Source: Acanthopleura granulata | Taxonomy: Eukaryota > Mollusca > Polyplacophora > Chitonida > Chitonidae | Direction: 5' to 3' | NCBI GenBank assembly: GCA_016165875.1 | Contig: JABBOT010000007.1 | Coordinates: 13,857,806 to 13,921,805 of the forward strand | Length of the DNA stretch: 64,000 nt | Shown: positions 47,226-61,000 of the stretch, piece by piece | Layout: the number at the start of each line of letters is the position of its first letter | How positions within the stretch are numbered: the first letter of the stretch is position 1 | Notes under the pieces: model-generated | The model's input: the letters and a program-made list of their open reading frames with translations, nothing else | Database searches by the model: none | Told to the model about the DNA's origin: nothing | Made by a program: the position numbers and the translations under genes

Positions 47226-49540
47226 TTATGGTGAAGCCATTCCATAAGTTATGATTAAAAACGATAAAACTTTTCCAAAAATGTCCGGAAATCATTTTGG
47301 GCGTATTGACAGACGGAGTGGAAACCTGAAGTCGATGCCCCCCACCCCCAACCCAACCACCACCACCACCGCCCTGCGGTACTGGGAGGGATCAAATTAA
47401 CACGGTTAAGAATAATTATTTTCAGCCCAATACTGTGCATCGTATGTGCACTAGGTCGCAAATTGGGGATCACGAATTTCCATTCAAGGCCATGCCCGAC
47501 CAAACAACAAAAAGTGTTCAGATAAAAAAAACAAAAAACACGTACTCGCTCAAAAATCCTGATTGCCGTTGTGAATCGAATGCACATTTTGCTTAAATGT
47601 ATACCTGAACAAAACTTTGACACGTGTGAAAATTGGATAGCATTAAAAGTACATATGCGTCCATCACCAGTTTCACATTGAAGCAATTTTAAAACAATCT
47701 ATTAGAGCAAGGCTACAGTGGATTTCTATTCACTCTTAAATTTCTTAGAGCTCAATGTCATGTCTCGGTATGTGATAGCATAAAGAATTCAACGTTGGGT
47801 AATTACGTCAATTTATTTTTCACGGACCCGCCCCTTTGAGTAATCAGACGATACAAAAGTGCTTTTGAAGGAAAACCTGGTTGATTGGCAGCTGTCACAA
47901 TAACAAAAAAGGATCAAAAAGAATAATCAGACAACATTGCTTAAAAGAAAAGAACACATTTACACAATCTACACCTTAAGTGAAAGAGCTGTACAAACTG
48001 TGTGGAATACTATTGTTTTAGATTTTTTAAAGGTTTCGTAAAAGAGACAGACTGTTTAAAGCATAGTCATTTTTTTTTTTACAAAATCCACCTATTCGGG
48101 GCTCACAGAAAGTCCCGCCATGTTTTAGGCTTGTCCAATGAAAATCCTCCTTTCTTCCTCTTGAATATTCACTATGACGTCACTGTGCTTAAGATTTTAC
48201 TCCTACCATTTAATTAACGTGCATCTCCGGTCTCAGCTAAATATGTTCGTACATCGTGGTAATCGTGGATTTTAAGTTCTGTTAAAGCCAACCCTAAAAA
48301 GCAAGAGTTTGAGATGTACTAGAGGGCCACATCATGCCTACATGTGTGGCTGTAGGCTGCCAAACTGTGTCTGAATTGTAGTTTGGGATCAAGTCTGAAT
48401 CAATGTGTACACATACAAGCAGGCTAGTTTTTTCACTTACCATTTCAATAATACCATCAGAACACAGCACTTTATGTTACTGGTGATGGTGGTGGTAATA
48501 GATTATATGACGTTTCGCAATCCCCAAGGGAACGACTGAACTATGGTTTTGGAAAAGGCCAAAAAATACCTTCTACATGTAATTGTTAAAACTCTTAGAT
48601 GTCATTCCTCTTACTGACAGTCTGAGGGCAAAATCCAGGATAAATACCAAACACCATGTGGTCGGGTGGGTCTCCGTTGTGATTCACGGGTCCCACAACT
48701 ATGTTGCAACTTCAAAGGCCACCCAGGAAATTGCGATTTGTACAACAATGCATTGCGGCTTTCATTTATGATTCAACACCGAGTCGAGCTTTTTTTTTGG
48801 TACAACTTTGAAGAACAAAGCCGAAATGCTGAATTTAAAGTGGATTTTCCTTGAAATTTAAAATATTGATAAAAAAGATGGAAATTTCAGCACCAGAAAT
48901 TCGAAATTTCGAATGAAAACTCAAAATTTTGAGATTTGATGGCCGAAATTTGGATGTCGAAATCTGAAGAAATAGTCGAAATTCTGAATACATTTCTTGT
49001 TATATTTTAAGCCCGCCCCGTCCCTCCCATTTACGCTGTTCTTTTCACCATGACATCTACAAGCTTCGCAGCTGACCTTTACAGTAGCTACCTGAACTCC
49101 ATTGGACAAGCTAGAATTCAGGTGTGTCATAGGGGCCTCTGTGAATTTCAGTTAAAAACTTGGTTTGACAATAACCAGCCACGCCAAAAAAATGTATGTG
49201 TCCTTTTATTCTCCTTTCCAGCCGTCTTCCGAAATAGGTAATACTATTTGTTTTGGTTTCTTGTTTTATGACTAAAGCAGCAGGCTACTTTATAGGTGTT
49301 CTTTATGAAGTGACAAATAACGTGCATGAGGGCTCGTCCTGGAAGCCTGTTAAGCAAAATTATTGTGTGTGATTGGGCTTGCAGTGTTGGGTGACTGTTA
49401 TCTCTTATATCTCTTATAATAGCTCACTCCTCCGTGCTTCACGCAGTTAAGTGACTTTTTGTAGATATCACGCAACAGCTATTTCGGCGTAGTCTACGTG
49501 GGCTCCGTCCTTTAACCTCGCCTGCACGGCCTCTTTATAG
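47226..49540. other. no gene seen
   Basis: A CACCACCAC-type run near 47,360 and AAATTTCGA-rich low complexity at 48,850-48,980. The 143-codon minus frame at 47,255-47,686 crosses the simple run and resembles nothing known. Confidence 0.3.
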
Positions 49541-49544
49541 TTGA

Positions 49545-49690
49545 GACTCTTTACAGCTAGGATTCTCTACATTTCAGAAATTTAGACTTGAGCTTCTTTA
49601 GATTTAAGGTTCTTTACAGTTGAGGTTCTTTAGAGTGGAAATTCTGTCCAGCTGAAGTCCTTTAGTATTGAGGTTTAGAGTTGACAAAAA
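49545..49690. repeat. degenerate tandem array, about 20 bp
   Basis: Variants of TTGAGGTTCTTTACAG recur about seven times. Confidence 0.5.
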
Positions 49691-50144
49691 GGGAGTTACC
49701 CTTGGCAAATCCAAGCAAATATTTACCACGGATATATAATAGCTTCATATAAGGGATATGAGGACCTAGAGAGGTTCAATTTCTCTTCAAGCTACAGACC
49801 CTATAGGTAAAGGTAAGGTTGTCGTTATGGGGATTTCTCGTATAGCAAAAAAACGGCACATCTTGAACTGGATTTTTTGCAGTTTATCGATATCTAATAA
49901 TCATAATTATACAAAGTCAGAAAGTCCAAATGTCAGCAATCGTAAACTAACCAACGGAATCTTATCTAGCCACGAACAACATCAGGCCATTGTACATTTT
50001 AGTGACATCCGTTGTTTCCAACATATTCCAGCTGTGCGTTTCTTTTTTCCCCAGAGTATGAAAGTTCTAACAAAATGGGTAACTAATCGAAGGAATCTTT
50101 AAATCTGTTGGGTACCTCCAGTTTGGGTTCAGGAACAAACCCTA

Positions 50145-50345
50145 TATGTTCATCAGATCCCAAAATGGTCTTACTGACATTTTTAAGACGCTGCTGAGTT
50201 TGTACGTTCTTCTGGTATTCAAAATGGCTTCTGACACAAAAGGCAACATTCCTGAGACTTTGAAAATGGCTTTGTCACTTTCAACACTCATACACACACA
50301 AGACCTAATCACATCTCCAAAATGGCTTACTGATAGAAAAACAGT
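50145..50345. repeat. inner end of right arm; AAAATGGCTT-type repeats
   Basis: AAAATGGTCTTACTGAC, AAAATGGCTTCTGACAC, AAAATGGCTTTGTCAC and AAAATGGCTTACTGA recur near 50,162, 50,220, 50,265 and 50,318. The left arm holds a diverged version at 17,285-17,420. Confidence 0.45.
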
Positions 50346-50429
50346 TTCTGAAACATATATTTTCGACTGTCTCTGCACTTTAGAGGGGATTCTTCATGAA
50401 CCAAGTGCGAATAACATCACTGTTTTTGC

Positions 50430-50620
50430 CGTCGGTTTTGCGAAGTTCGATCGTTCTCCTGTGAGGTAATGGGTTCTAATTCAGTTGTAGCTGGTCCACT
50501 GATGTTTTAAGTCACCAACTTTGTCGCGCCTACAGGGCAAAGGCCTATATAGTGTGTACACCGAGCACTCCGGATAATTTAGTTTCTTCATCGCAAAAGC
50601 CCGAGTGCGTGTGTGTTGGG
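50430..50620 (+). mobile_element. second tRNA-like SINE family (shared by both arms)
   Basis: Counterpart of 16,990-17,190: GTTTTGCGAAGTTCGATCG, a decayed box B GGTTCTAATTC, the body CCACTGATGTTTTAAG and GAGCACTCCGG. A poly-G run follows at about 50,614. Confidence 0.5.
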
Positions 50621-50709
50621 GGGGGGGGGGTATGAAAAAATGTGAATAAATATCAACATGTCAATAAATATTTATTAGTGAGTAAAAATTTTAAACAATA
50701 AGTATGTGT

Positions 50710-51000
50710 TAGTCCTACATGAACTCCACAGTCGCCTCGACATGCTTTATGGTTACGCCATAAACATGGCGCCGTTCTTGCTCCTAAATAATGAAGATGA
50801 GACCATCAAAACTGTAGCGCGCATGTTTGCCAGTGTCTGTACTTTGGCAGGAGACACAAGGTAACTGGCTGAGTTGTGAGGCGGCAGAACTCTGGCACTA
50901 CTCCCCGGAAAATAAATGGAAGGTTCTATGACCGGTATAATGATATCCAAATATCGCAGCGACTTTGGAGTTCAGATTGGACTAATGTATGTGTACTAAA
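50710..51000. mobile_element. shortened copy of the foldback element
   Basis: It starts GTCCTACATGAACTCCAC and keeps the CTCCTAAATAATGAAG to GATATCCAAATATCGC arm, but most of the other arm is deleted. Confidence 0.5.
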
Positions 51001-51439
51001 TATTAGCCAGAAATACTGTTATGTATAACAGCCGTGGTTTAGGTAGCGTTACACAGTCTGCTTTGCTACACAACACTTGTTCTACATTATATCAGGAAGC
51101 TACGTCCAAAGTAAATATTTGACGGCTTTGACCTAAATTTTGTGGTTGAAGAGCATATATCTCTGACTGGCTCCCTGTTCGTGATGTCGGCACTTCTTCG
51201 AATTATGTGACTGTGACCTCTGGAAACTAAATCCGCGTACCTAAAAGGGGAATCCCACAGGGAAACCTCGTGTTTACAAAACCACAATGTCAACTTCTTT
51301 CATTTAGTTAAGGTACAACATAACTCTTAACTGAATCAAAAATTGAAGGCAGTTGTGAAACCTCGTTAGGCCATCCAATGAAATTTATCGTCACATATAC
51401 TCAGTCACTTGTTCTACCACAAAATCCATGCTGTGTGTT

Positions 51440-51625
51440 CGTGTGAACTTAAGCGCAATTTAAGTACGAGTGTAGAGTCCTGGAGCACTGACTGGACAAT
51501 ACTGCCACACAGAGAATCTGGGTTGTTGTTAGACTATAAATTTCTAGACTCGTACTTTACATCTAGTTAAAGATATATCAGAGTTTTGTCTGGTTTGGAG
51601 AGGACTGAAAACTATTTGCGCTCTT
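51440..51625. repeat. direct repeat copy A in the right arm, internally deleted
   Basis: Shares GACAATACTGCCACACAGA and ATATATCAGAGTTTTGTCTGG with copy B. About 180 bp present in the left arm (15,640-15,825) is missing. No gene in the surrounding 51,000-53,115 stretch. Confidence 0.45.
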
Positions 51626-52329
51626 GTGGCTTATAAAATATAGGCCCTTATCACGTTTACTGTGTTGAGACGTTGAAGGGGTGTGAAAATGATCTTAGAC
51701 TTTTTTGTGAATACTTGTTATGGTTAATCCTCAACCATTATCGTCCTCTCTAATTTCTTCATGTACAATTTACTCCAGAAACTTAACAGCTTTGAAAATT
51801 TAACTTTCATTTACACAGATAATTGTAAAATTGAATCTATCCGACCACTTTTATACGAGGCCTACACGTGCGAATTACTTTCGCACTGCGCAATTATTTA
51901 CAGTGTACTTTTATTCGACCACATCCAAACTGATTCTAAAACATTCAATTTGCTGACATCATGTTTTATAATATGTCTGAAAGTCGAGCAGCTTCTTGTA
52001 TTTAATGTAGTCTGGTTGACGGGTCTGTCTGTATACCAGACAAAATTGTCAGTTTGTGGAACAATTTTTGTGTGGTTCTAATAACCACGAGTGTTTCATT
52101 TTACGGAAAAGCAGGATGAACATTCATTTCTGTGGAATTTCTATTCACAGAAACAGAAACAGAAATCTCCCGTCTCCATAAAACATTATACCACAGATAC
52201 TCAAAGCGTCAACCTGGGTTTGCTCCCAGATATACCCCTCTAGTTTTTATTTTGTCCTGAGCAATACAATATTTTAGTTTGAGTGCCAACATCTTATGGA
52301 GATTTGACGGACACATCCTCTTATTGAAT

Positions 52330-52745
52330 ACACAAATTGTTCATGCTTTGCCTCCGAACTGAAGAGTGTTAGAATTCTGATTGGATAATACTGCCACACA
52401 GACAGTCTACGTTGTTGATACACCATAAATTGCTAAATTGTTGTTGATACAGCGTCATTTTACTTCTAGTAAAAATATATCAGAACTTTATTTACTTTGG
52501 ATAGAACTGAAAATTTTTTTCCCAGGGTAACTACTCACCCCGCACCCCCAGAGATTACAAAGGTGACAAGATGCTATTAGGTCATTCCCAGCAGCAACAG
52601 CTCAACCATGGTGGTCATGTTAGGTTGATTTTTTGCTGCAGGTAGTGGTATGGCCAGGCACCGCGCGAGATTTTAGTGATGTATTGTATATTTTGATCGC
52701 TGAAGTAGAAAAGCTCACTACATAAATAATAAGGACAATCGGATC
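52330..52745. repeat. direct repeat copy B in the right arm
   Basis: Inverted counterpart of 14,540-14,905. It contains AGCAGCAACAGCTCAACCAT and GGCCAGGCACCG. Confidence 0.5.
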
Positions 52746-53115
52746 GTTCCTTCTGGTCTCAACAGCGACTTTGACCTGGCACTTCATTTGATAGAAACGT
52801 ACTACATGTATTTAAACTGAACTTGATGTCAGTCACCCTAAGGTTGGAAGCGATGACTTCTGCTATCATCAGATTGCCTTTTAGTAATGGAGAGACACAC
52901 TTCTGTAAATTAATGCATTGTCGAAAGGGATATATATTCCCTAATTTAAAGGACCTTACCATAGGTACAAGACTATATGTACCTGTGCAGAAAATTTTGG
53001 ATTCTAAAGTGTGCTTTCTGTATCACCAGATATCGAGAATTTGTTTTTTTATCAATGTATAGAAATGATATTAATACATAACATTAGGGACCTTCCGTAA
53101 ATTTAATATACGCTG

Positions 53116-53284
53116 CGATTTCAAATCTAGCTCATGCTGCCTTCCTCTCCGTGAGATGGCCGTGAGATTTCCCCGGTTTCCTCCTCACACAATCCTGCCC
53201 CCCCCCGTCCCCCCGTCTCCCCGTCGTATAAGTTAAATATTCTTGAGTACGGCGTAAAACATCAATTAACTAATTAAATAAATA
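53116..53284 (+). mobile_element. SINE, truncated head (shared by both arms)
   Basis: Same insertion as 13,976-14,163, with a private C-rich expansion near 53,198-53,222. Confidence 0.75.
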
Positions 53285-53330
53285 GATTTAATATATAAGA
53301 CATTATACATGTATGGAGCACAACAGTAAT

Positions 53331-53515
53331 CGGCGTGGCCGAGTGATTAACGTGCTAACCCACTGCAATGATTTGCGGTAGCTGTGAGGTCAAGCCCGGC
53401 CGTGCGGATGTCAGTGGGTTTCCCATGAGCTCTAACTCGTTTCCTCCCACTCCCACTGGCGCAGTTAAATAAGTGAAATATCCAGAGTACATCATGAAAA
53501 ACTTCTAATTGACTA
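53331..53515 (+). mobile_element. degraded SINE (shared by both arms)
   Basis: Head CGTGGCCGAGTGATTAACGT, box B-like GAGGTCAAGCCC, then body and core. Same site as 13,040-13,245. Confidence 0.7.
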
Positions 53516-54288
53516 CAGCATCAGGAGTAAAAAGTGATTCTTTGACTAAATAAGGCGCCATGGCTGGACACTGTAACTGGGTGATCCATTTGTATTGTTT
53601 TCATGTTATTGTGTATACATGTGCTAAATGTGATGACAGCAAAGTACTTTGAGTCATTCTACACGAATGTCATCTAATAAATTGCACTAAACATCACTGT
53701 ACTTTGTTTACCTAATTCTGCGCAAGCCATGGTGCTAATGGTAGTGTAAGTTGTTATTCCTTAAAGCCTTACACGAACAGTTAGAATAAAACGCTAACTG
53801 AGGTAAACTGACAAGAGGGCAGACTTCAGCGTTAACGTGTGACCATTTGCCAACTATCACACTGTCGTCGCTGCTCTGCTTTTACTCTGTATGCTTTAGA
53901 CTTTTATATACTACAAGTTTACAGTGTCGCGAGATGACCAAAAAGTTGAAAAACCAAAGTTGAAAACGACACTGAACCCTAGAAAGACTTGAAAGTAGGT
54001 TTCATGGAGTTATGTGGATCGTGTAAACTGACGCCTTGTTTGATACCCTGTTTCACTTTCATTCTAGTAAAACAGAAATAGATTTTTTTTTAACATTACG
54101 TTAAAATATGCTTTTAAACTCCGAACTCGAGGAATATAAAATACGCAGGGCTTTCAGAAGGATGCCTCCAGCATTAAGGAAATGAATAAATCCATTTGTC
54201 ATTAACTGCAGTATGTATTCATTTTAACGATTCTTAAGGATTCCAGGCCTGGAACGGATGTCTTGACTGGAGCGACTTATAGAAGAAA
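53516..54288. other. upstream region of the right TIR gene
   Basis: Aligns with the left arm upstream region without the 333-bp insertion. It contains one unit of the 38-bp minisatellite near 53,560. I identify no promoter element with confidence. Confidence 0.35.
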
Positions 54289-55021
54289 ATGGCAGGTGCA
54301 GAGGAACACCAGTATGGTGTCCACCTGGCGAAGTGCTCCGCCATCAGCTGTGCGTGTCCATATGTCGAAAAACGTTTACACGAGGGCCTCAAAGCACGGG
54401 GTGTGGCGACAGTTGTGGGACGTGACGCGTACCCAAAGGCGGGAGTACGAAGTGACCATTTCCTAGAATTCACCAGGCAAAGTTCGTACAGTATCATTCC
54501 GGCATGTCAGTTCGCAACTGATAGCTTTAAGAATTGTTTTGAGAAAGCGGAGGACTTTAGGGGACGATTCGTGGTAGTTCTATCCGAACAAATAACAATT
54601 CCACCGTTTCTCAAAGACTTTAACTGTATTCCTCTTTACAACGTTAATGAAACGAATGAGTATAACAGTCTCATGGACTGGTTGAACAAAAATGTGACAC
54701 AGTCGTTAAGAGATAATGGCACACCAACCGCTCCAGGCGCCCAGATTTCTGAAGGAGACAGACGGACATTTGGTGGTTGCTCGCCTTCCGGGTATGCAGC
54801 GAGAGAGACAAGATCACAGTCTCTTTTACAAGGAGGTAGAAATAGCCCGACCTTCGAAAACGAAACTGCAAGCTACAATTCCGGATCTTCATTGAGCCAT
54901 GTCATTGAAGAAGCTAACAGATTTGTGTCCTTGCCAAGCCTAGAGCCCTTGGACCACCCGGACAGCGGACCAACTGCCCGTAAATACTGTGCAGATATAG
55001 ACGATGACCGCAGATATGAGT
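54289..55021 (+). CDS. right copy exon 1: TIR-like domain and linker
   Basis: ATG to GAGT|GTAAGT, 733 bp, phase 1 out. The TIR landmarks match the left copy. The reading continues open past the donor, but spliced continuation into exon 2 restores similarity between the arms. Confidence 0.75.
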
Positions 55022-58000
55022 GTAAGTATCATTTGTTTCTTACGCAGAGATTATCACAACAGTGTCTTGTCCGCAATGATGTATCAGTCGAGATCCTTAG
55101 GATCGGCTTGTCTTGAAGAGCCATTACCATAAAACATTAGTGATTTAGTTGATTAAGCCAAAAAAAGCACATTCAGTTTACAGAGGCACCGTTTTTGTTT
55201 CAAATTAGCCTTATTTAATATAAAAAGTCATGAAGCCTTCCTTCCAGATCCACCCCGCTCCTACGTGAGAAGATCTGCCCGGAATCTACGGATGGCCATG
55301 GGTTTCCCCCGGGCTTCGCATGTTTCCTTCCACCATAATGATGCCTTACATAAATACTTAGTACACAAGAGGTTAGATCATGCCGAGTCAGATCAAAATT
55401 ACATTGTTTCCTCCGATGGGTTCGGAAATTGTATCAACTTAAAAAGGAAAGAACGTTTTGGATGGTAAACTGGTCTGAGGTAATTGTAACTTTACATTCG
55501 ACTCGAAGATCATGAGTGTCCAAAACTATTCAGGAAAGGCTTCGTGTACGAAGTCGGCAAAGGATTTCTCTGTTCATCAAATTTTTCCCGAAGAGTTTAG
55601 CATTCTCCATGTTCGGGTGGTCGGTGAAGAGTACGACTGACTATGTGTGAGTGGACCGTTAATGAGTTTTTCGTGATCACTCAGTATAACGTACTATATT
55701 TTATGCTGGAAAGTAGGTGAAAATGAGTCTTGCTTACTAGAGCTCACCAAACCTGGCGTACCGCAGATGATGCGCGAGCAGACGTAAAAAGTCATATTCA
55801 CCACAATATTGTGTGTTGCCGATTGGGCCGCTGCTCTGATCCCTCGAAATCTTCAAATCATCAACTATAGATTTGGCACAGGTTAATGTTCCTTTTTCAT
55901 TAGACTTGTTCAGACACTGTACTCTTGGGTATGTGCTTATGATCATTGGCTCTTCGCGGAGTTGACCAAAATGCGTCATATAAACTTTAACTTGACATCT
56001 TGATTTGCAGTTCAAAAAGACCTACAACAAAGAAGGTTCCATTTCGTATTTAATGACTGTGACTCAGAAGAAAAAAAGCGAGATGCAGTCCTCTATGCCT
56101 TACAGATTTTCAACAAACGCACGTTGTGTCGTCCATTCGCATACGCCGTTCAGCTTCTCCGTTGTAACCAGGAAAATGTTCGCCTTCATGGATTTAGCTA
56201 CATCGAGTACAAACTTCTAAGATGGAGCGCTTATCTGAATGGCGGACAGTTTGAAGACCTAATGGCACTGGAAGAGGACCTGTTTGAACTTCTGGCGGAT
56301 CCGGAGCCCACTCAACATTTCCTGATACCTCAGTTTTCGCACATAGCCGGACTGTACACACTGTGTCTAGCGCTACTTCGAGATCATTTTCACCGTGACA
56401 AATCTGATGAACAAAACCATTTCAGGAGAGCGCTGAATAGACGACAGTTCCAAATTGATGAGGAGAACGAGCGTAACCATTATTACAAGGCCCTTCAGAT
56501 CATTTTACGTGAGGCTTTTGAAAAAGGAAACAAAGGAAGTGTGGCCTGTATTCTAAAGTTTAAGAATGCTTTGCGAGATGTAAGTAGTTAATTGGTAAAA
56601 TCATTTGAGAAGGTGGAATATAATTTACAAGAGATGCAACACGCCTGAAGTAAATGCCTTGTTATGTCTGTGATTTATTACTGGAAAATAAAACAGTTTG
56701 GAAGAGATATAAAAGATTGCAATGGGTTCATATGGACGACATGTGTACTGACTGCTACTGATAATCCATGAAACACATGGTGACAATATTTAGCATTTAG
56801 CCTACAGCGGACATTTCAAAACAAATTTATTCATTTTGTAATATGTTTACACAGTTTATAAGCTGACAGTTTTTTTCCTCTTATTTTGCTAATTTCTGTT
56901 TTAGCTTCACAGAGACCACACCGATGCATCCCTGAACCGCTTGAAAAAGATCATAGGACAAGTTCAGAGGCAGAGCTCAATGTATGTACGTTTCCGTGAG
57001 GCACGTAAGGTAGAACGGATGCTTTTGTACCAGGTCATTGTAAGGGCCGTAGTTTCCTTTCTCAAAGACAAATTTGGCACAGGTAAGTTAGTATAGCATT
57101 CACTTTTGTAACTTATATTGCATATTTTGAAATACTAATTGTTTTTGGTGTTCCTGATTTGACACATTTTGAGGCCAGGGTAAAACTATTTCTTCATCAT
57201 TTCATTTCTGGGTGTCTGAACTATTTCACGTCACTTAGTGGGAGAGGTGCACGATCACCAATCACAAAACACACGAGATGTGGTGTCAATTCCAAACTTG
57301 AGCAAGGCATTTGGACGAATGTAGATTCTCCTTCACTCGTTCCTACCTGAAGGCTTTGGTGACGATAATCAGTCGACAACACTTGTGCGACCGTTTTCAG
57401 TGTCCTACTTTTGTTGAAAACCACTTGTCTTTTACCCGGGGGACACTAGCTTCCTCAAGTTTTAAAACCTGTGTAAGTGAATTAAGCTCGAGTATTGCGT
57501 TAAATAATTAATAAATGAATTCAGGCATTTGGTGAATTTTATCTCATCCAATAAAGCAGAAGTCAGGATGTTTGTCAGGTACCTGGCAATGTATCCAAGG
57601 AATCCTTGGACCTTTGTCTGGTCTTTCCTACATATTATTCTGACAGCCGTCTTGTGAAATAAATTCTAGGGTAAGGTTTAAAATAGCAACTATAAATCAA
57701 GTACTGTGTCTTCAGAATCAACCATTGCCAGTGAGGAGATAGAGAGGCAGTCCAACACTGGTTTGCTTAAGCTACTGCAGTTGTTCGCCAAACAAGGAGT
57801 CAAGGGAACATCAGCCGTCTGGCAGGAGCAATTCAAGCAAGAGCTCCGTCCACTGCTGTTTCACCAGAATTCACACATTGCCGACAATGTCCGTCGGATC
57901 GTGCAGTATCCTGATATGTCGGCGAAAGAAAGAGAGCACGTCCTGCAAGGCCACTTCTCAGAACTGTTCTCCACGGTGGGCCTTGAATGGAGAGGTGTGT

Positions 58001-61000
58001 ACACTGGTGAGTTGAGCAAGGTCACACAGGCTTCACGATGGCAACACTATCTCGGGAAGATTGGAGGCAGCAGGAAACCTTTGGTTGCTGGCTCACATGT
58101 TTCTATCATTTTCAACTCTTATAAAGACACTGACCACTGCGCTGAAATGTACAATTACGGCTTGGACGGGGATAGGAAACGCAGAACTGAATGTGAAATA
58201 CTTGGGCATCTTGGAGAAAGCAGTCTCATCACCCAGCTCTACGCTGTTCATTCGTCCCGTGGTACGTTATTGTACGTTCTTGAAATGCCGCCAGGTGGAT
58301 CTTTGCAAAAGTTCCTGTTAGAAAGACGTGCACATGGAAACTGGCTCTCACTGCAAGAGTTGATTGACATTACAGTAAAACTGATTCTTGCAATCGAATA
58401 CTGTCACAGAAAACAGATCATTCACCGAGACATTAGAACTGAGAACTTTTACTATTGCAAAGTGGACCGCACAGTGAAGCTTGATAACTTTGGGATAGCC
58501 AGTCACTTCTATGCTACAGACGTCACAGGTACGTCCTGTTTCACTTTTTGTTCCCCATGTCAGCAAGTTGCAGCCATCGTCTACCATCAACATCTAAGCA
58601 TCAGTGCTCGTGGTAGTTTAATGCTGTCAGACAACGAGATCATGCCTAGAAATGAAATCAAAGCTATGTACCGTAGTCATCTTTAATTTAGTTTTTATTT
58701 GATTGGTGTTTTACTACGTACTCAAAAAATTTTCACTTATACCACGGCGGCCATCATTACGGTGGGAAGAAAGCGGGCAGATTCTGGGGGAAACCCACGA
58801 CCATAAGCAGGTTGCTGGCAGACCTTTCCGCGTACGGCCGGAGAGGTAGCCAGCATTAGCTGGACTGGCACTCACAGCGACCGCACTGGTGTTATATTTT
58901 CCAGCAATGTATACTTTAGTGTGCAAGGAGGACTGAGATCCCTGACTGGGCATGTAACAATTTACATTGTTATTTGAATCATCAAGCATTTACCACTAGT
59001 AGGGCTAAATTTGTATTGCCTTCTTGCTTTGATACTTCCTTTATCAACGTGTACGTCATCCAGCGTTAAAGCAATTAACTGCCTTAATGGAAAACACGAG
59101 TGAATTAGAATGAAGCGACTTCCTAACGGGTCAACTAACCACTTTACCTGGCTTGACTTCTTTCTTGACAGACGTAGATATAAATGAAATCCCAGCATTA
59201 TGGTCCAGTCCTGAAACACTGAGAGACAGGAGAACTTCGCCAGAGTCTGACATCTGGATGTTGGGCCAAACCATATACGAACTGTTCATGCATGGCAGCT
59301 GGCCATACTCTCCGCGCCTGAGGACTTATCCATACAGAGACGTGATTTATTGGGTATATATCGATAGAGACCAAGGCACACTTAACATCACAAATCTTCG
59401 TAAATCGATTTTTTATGAATTATCTCATAAACCTTAAGATGCTACAACGAAGACAACGTCTTTTGCAAATAAAGTTACCACAAATATTGCTAACGAAGTT
59501 TTGAGAAGTTTTTCAAAGTCATATAATGTGCTACGCATAAAAACCAATGGTGGAATTTCCAAACAAATATATATTCACTAAATTTTAATTGCAATAAAAT
59601 GGAAGACAATGTAATTCTAAATGTTGTTTCCGGCTTTCGTTTGCAAGTCCCAATCAACAGACAAATTTCTTTCGTTATAAAATGTAGGGTTCAAAATTTT
59701 ACTCACAGCCCGTTTAAATTGAGCGATTACTCAGTTGTCAGAAGAGATCTGACATAGAGTTCATAGAAGGCCACTGTTGGCCCGTTTGGTTTTGGTGTTT
59801 CCGTGTGGGATATAACAGTACCATAAAGGTTGTGGGTGTTAAAATGTGGATGAAGAATGCAAAAGATCACCCCTTGAAAGGGGCAATTAGGGTGCCGAAA
59901 GTTCTAGCACTTCTGTTAGCCACATTCCGTTCAATCTCATCATTCAAGAAGTAGATGATACATGAGTTCAGTCAGTAAACACATATCTGCATCAAGTGGG
60001 CTGTCCTATGCTCTACGTTAATTGATCTGAGTTTACCAGCCTGTGCATGTATTTGGAAGAGGGTCTCAATGTATGTAAATATTCTTTTAAAAAGTGAGTT
60101 AAATGTTAAAACTCGAATACGTATTAGTGGCCTAATATTGTTAGCCTTTTACCATTTGTGTGTTATATATGTGCTTAACATTGTACGCTGTGAAAATACT
60201 CGGCCATACTCATATTCCTAGTTACAGTTACATTTAGTAGACCACTGCCTGGACGCACTTCTTAGCGCAGTATGTTCTCAACAGATCGCACACAAAGGAA
60301 TCAAGCCCTTGGAATCACCAGGCTGCATTCCTCCTGACATTTTTAGGGCGATTCTCAGCTGTATTGAAATGGATGAAGACAAGAGACCAACAGCCTCCAG
60401 TCTGCTCTCACATTTCCAGGAAATACAGCATCATTATCATGAAGGTAAGTATCACTGTTACTTTTATGTTGTAGAGCCTTATCTTTCATCGAGACTTTAC
60501 ATAGAGTACCAGAATCCTTTCCCTGAGACTTGATATAAAATACCTTATGCAGCAAAACCTAATCTTTCTTAGAGATTCACATAATGTATTTTTCCAAACA
60601 GGGCATTCTTGTCCTTCGAGACTTTATATAAAGTGCTATTCGAAACGGAGTCCAGTCCAGTGAGCCAAGGTGACGACGCCATATTTCACACCCGTCGAAA
60701 CCACGTGATACCCTGTTTCAATTCTTATTGAAATAAATTACTCCCATTAAAGTATTAGTTTCAAAAAGGGCTGTAGCCCTTACAATAAGCGCCACAGTAT
60801 AACTCCAGATGAAATAGTTATTTCAGTAAGCTTTGTCAAGAATTAAAATTGAATATGGAAAACAGTTCGAGTTGTTGGCTGGACACGAAGTTTATACATA
60901 TAACTATATAGTAGATACCAGGAAAACGGTAATTTCATTCCTATGGAAACCACAAACGAAGCCCAGACACGAAGTCATATCTATTTACTTTGGTATAAAT

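Noticed and set aside
47255..47686. 143-codon minus-strand open frame
   Set aside because: It crosses a CAC simple repeat and resembles no family; there is no start or splice context to support it.
59745..59955. 67-codon frame in intron 5 conserved in both arms
   Set aside because: About half of the differences between arms are non-synonymous, no clear acceptor precedes it, and exons 5 and 6 already join in phase without it.
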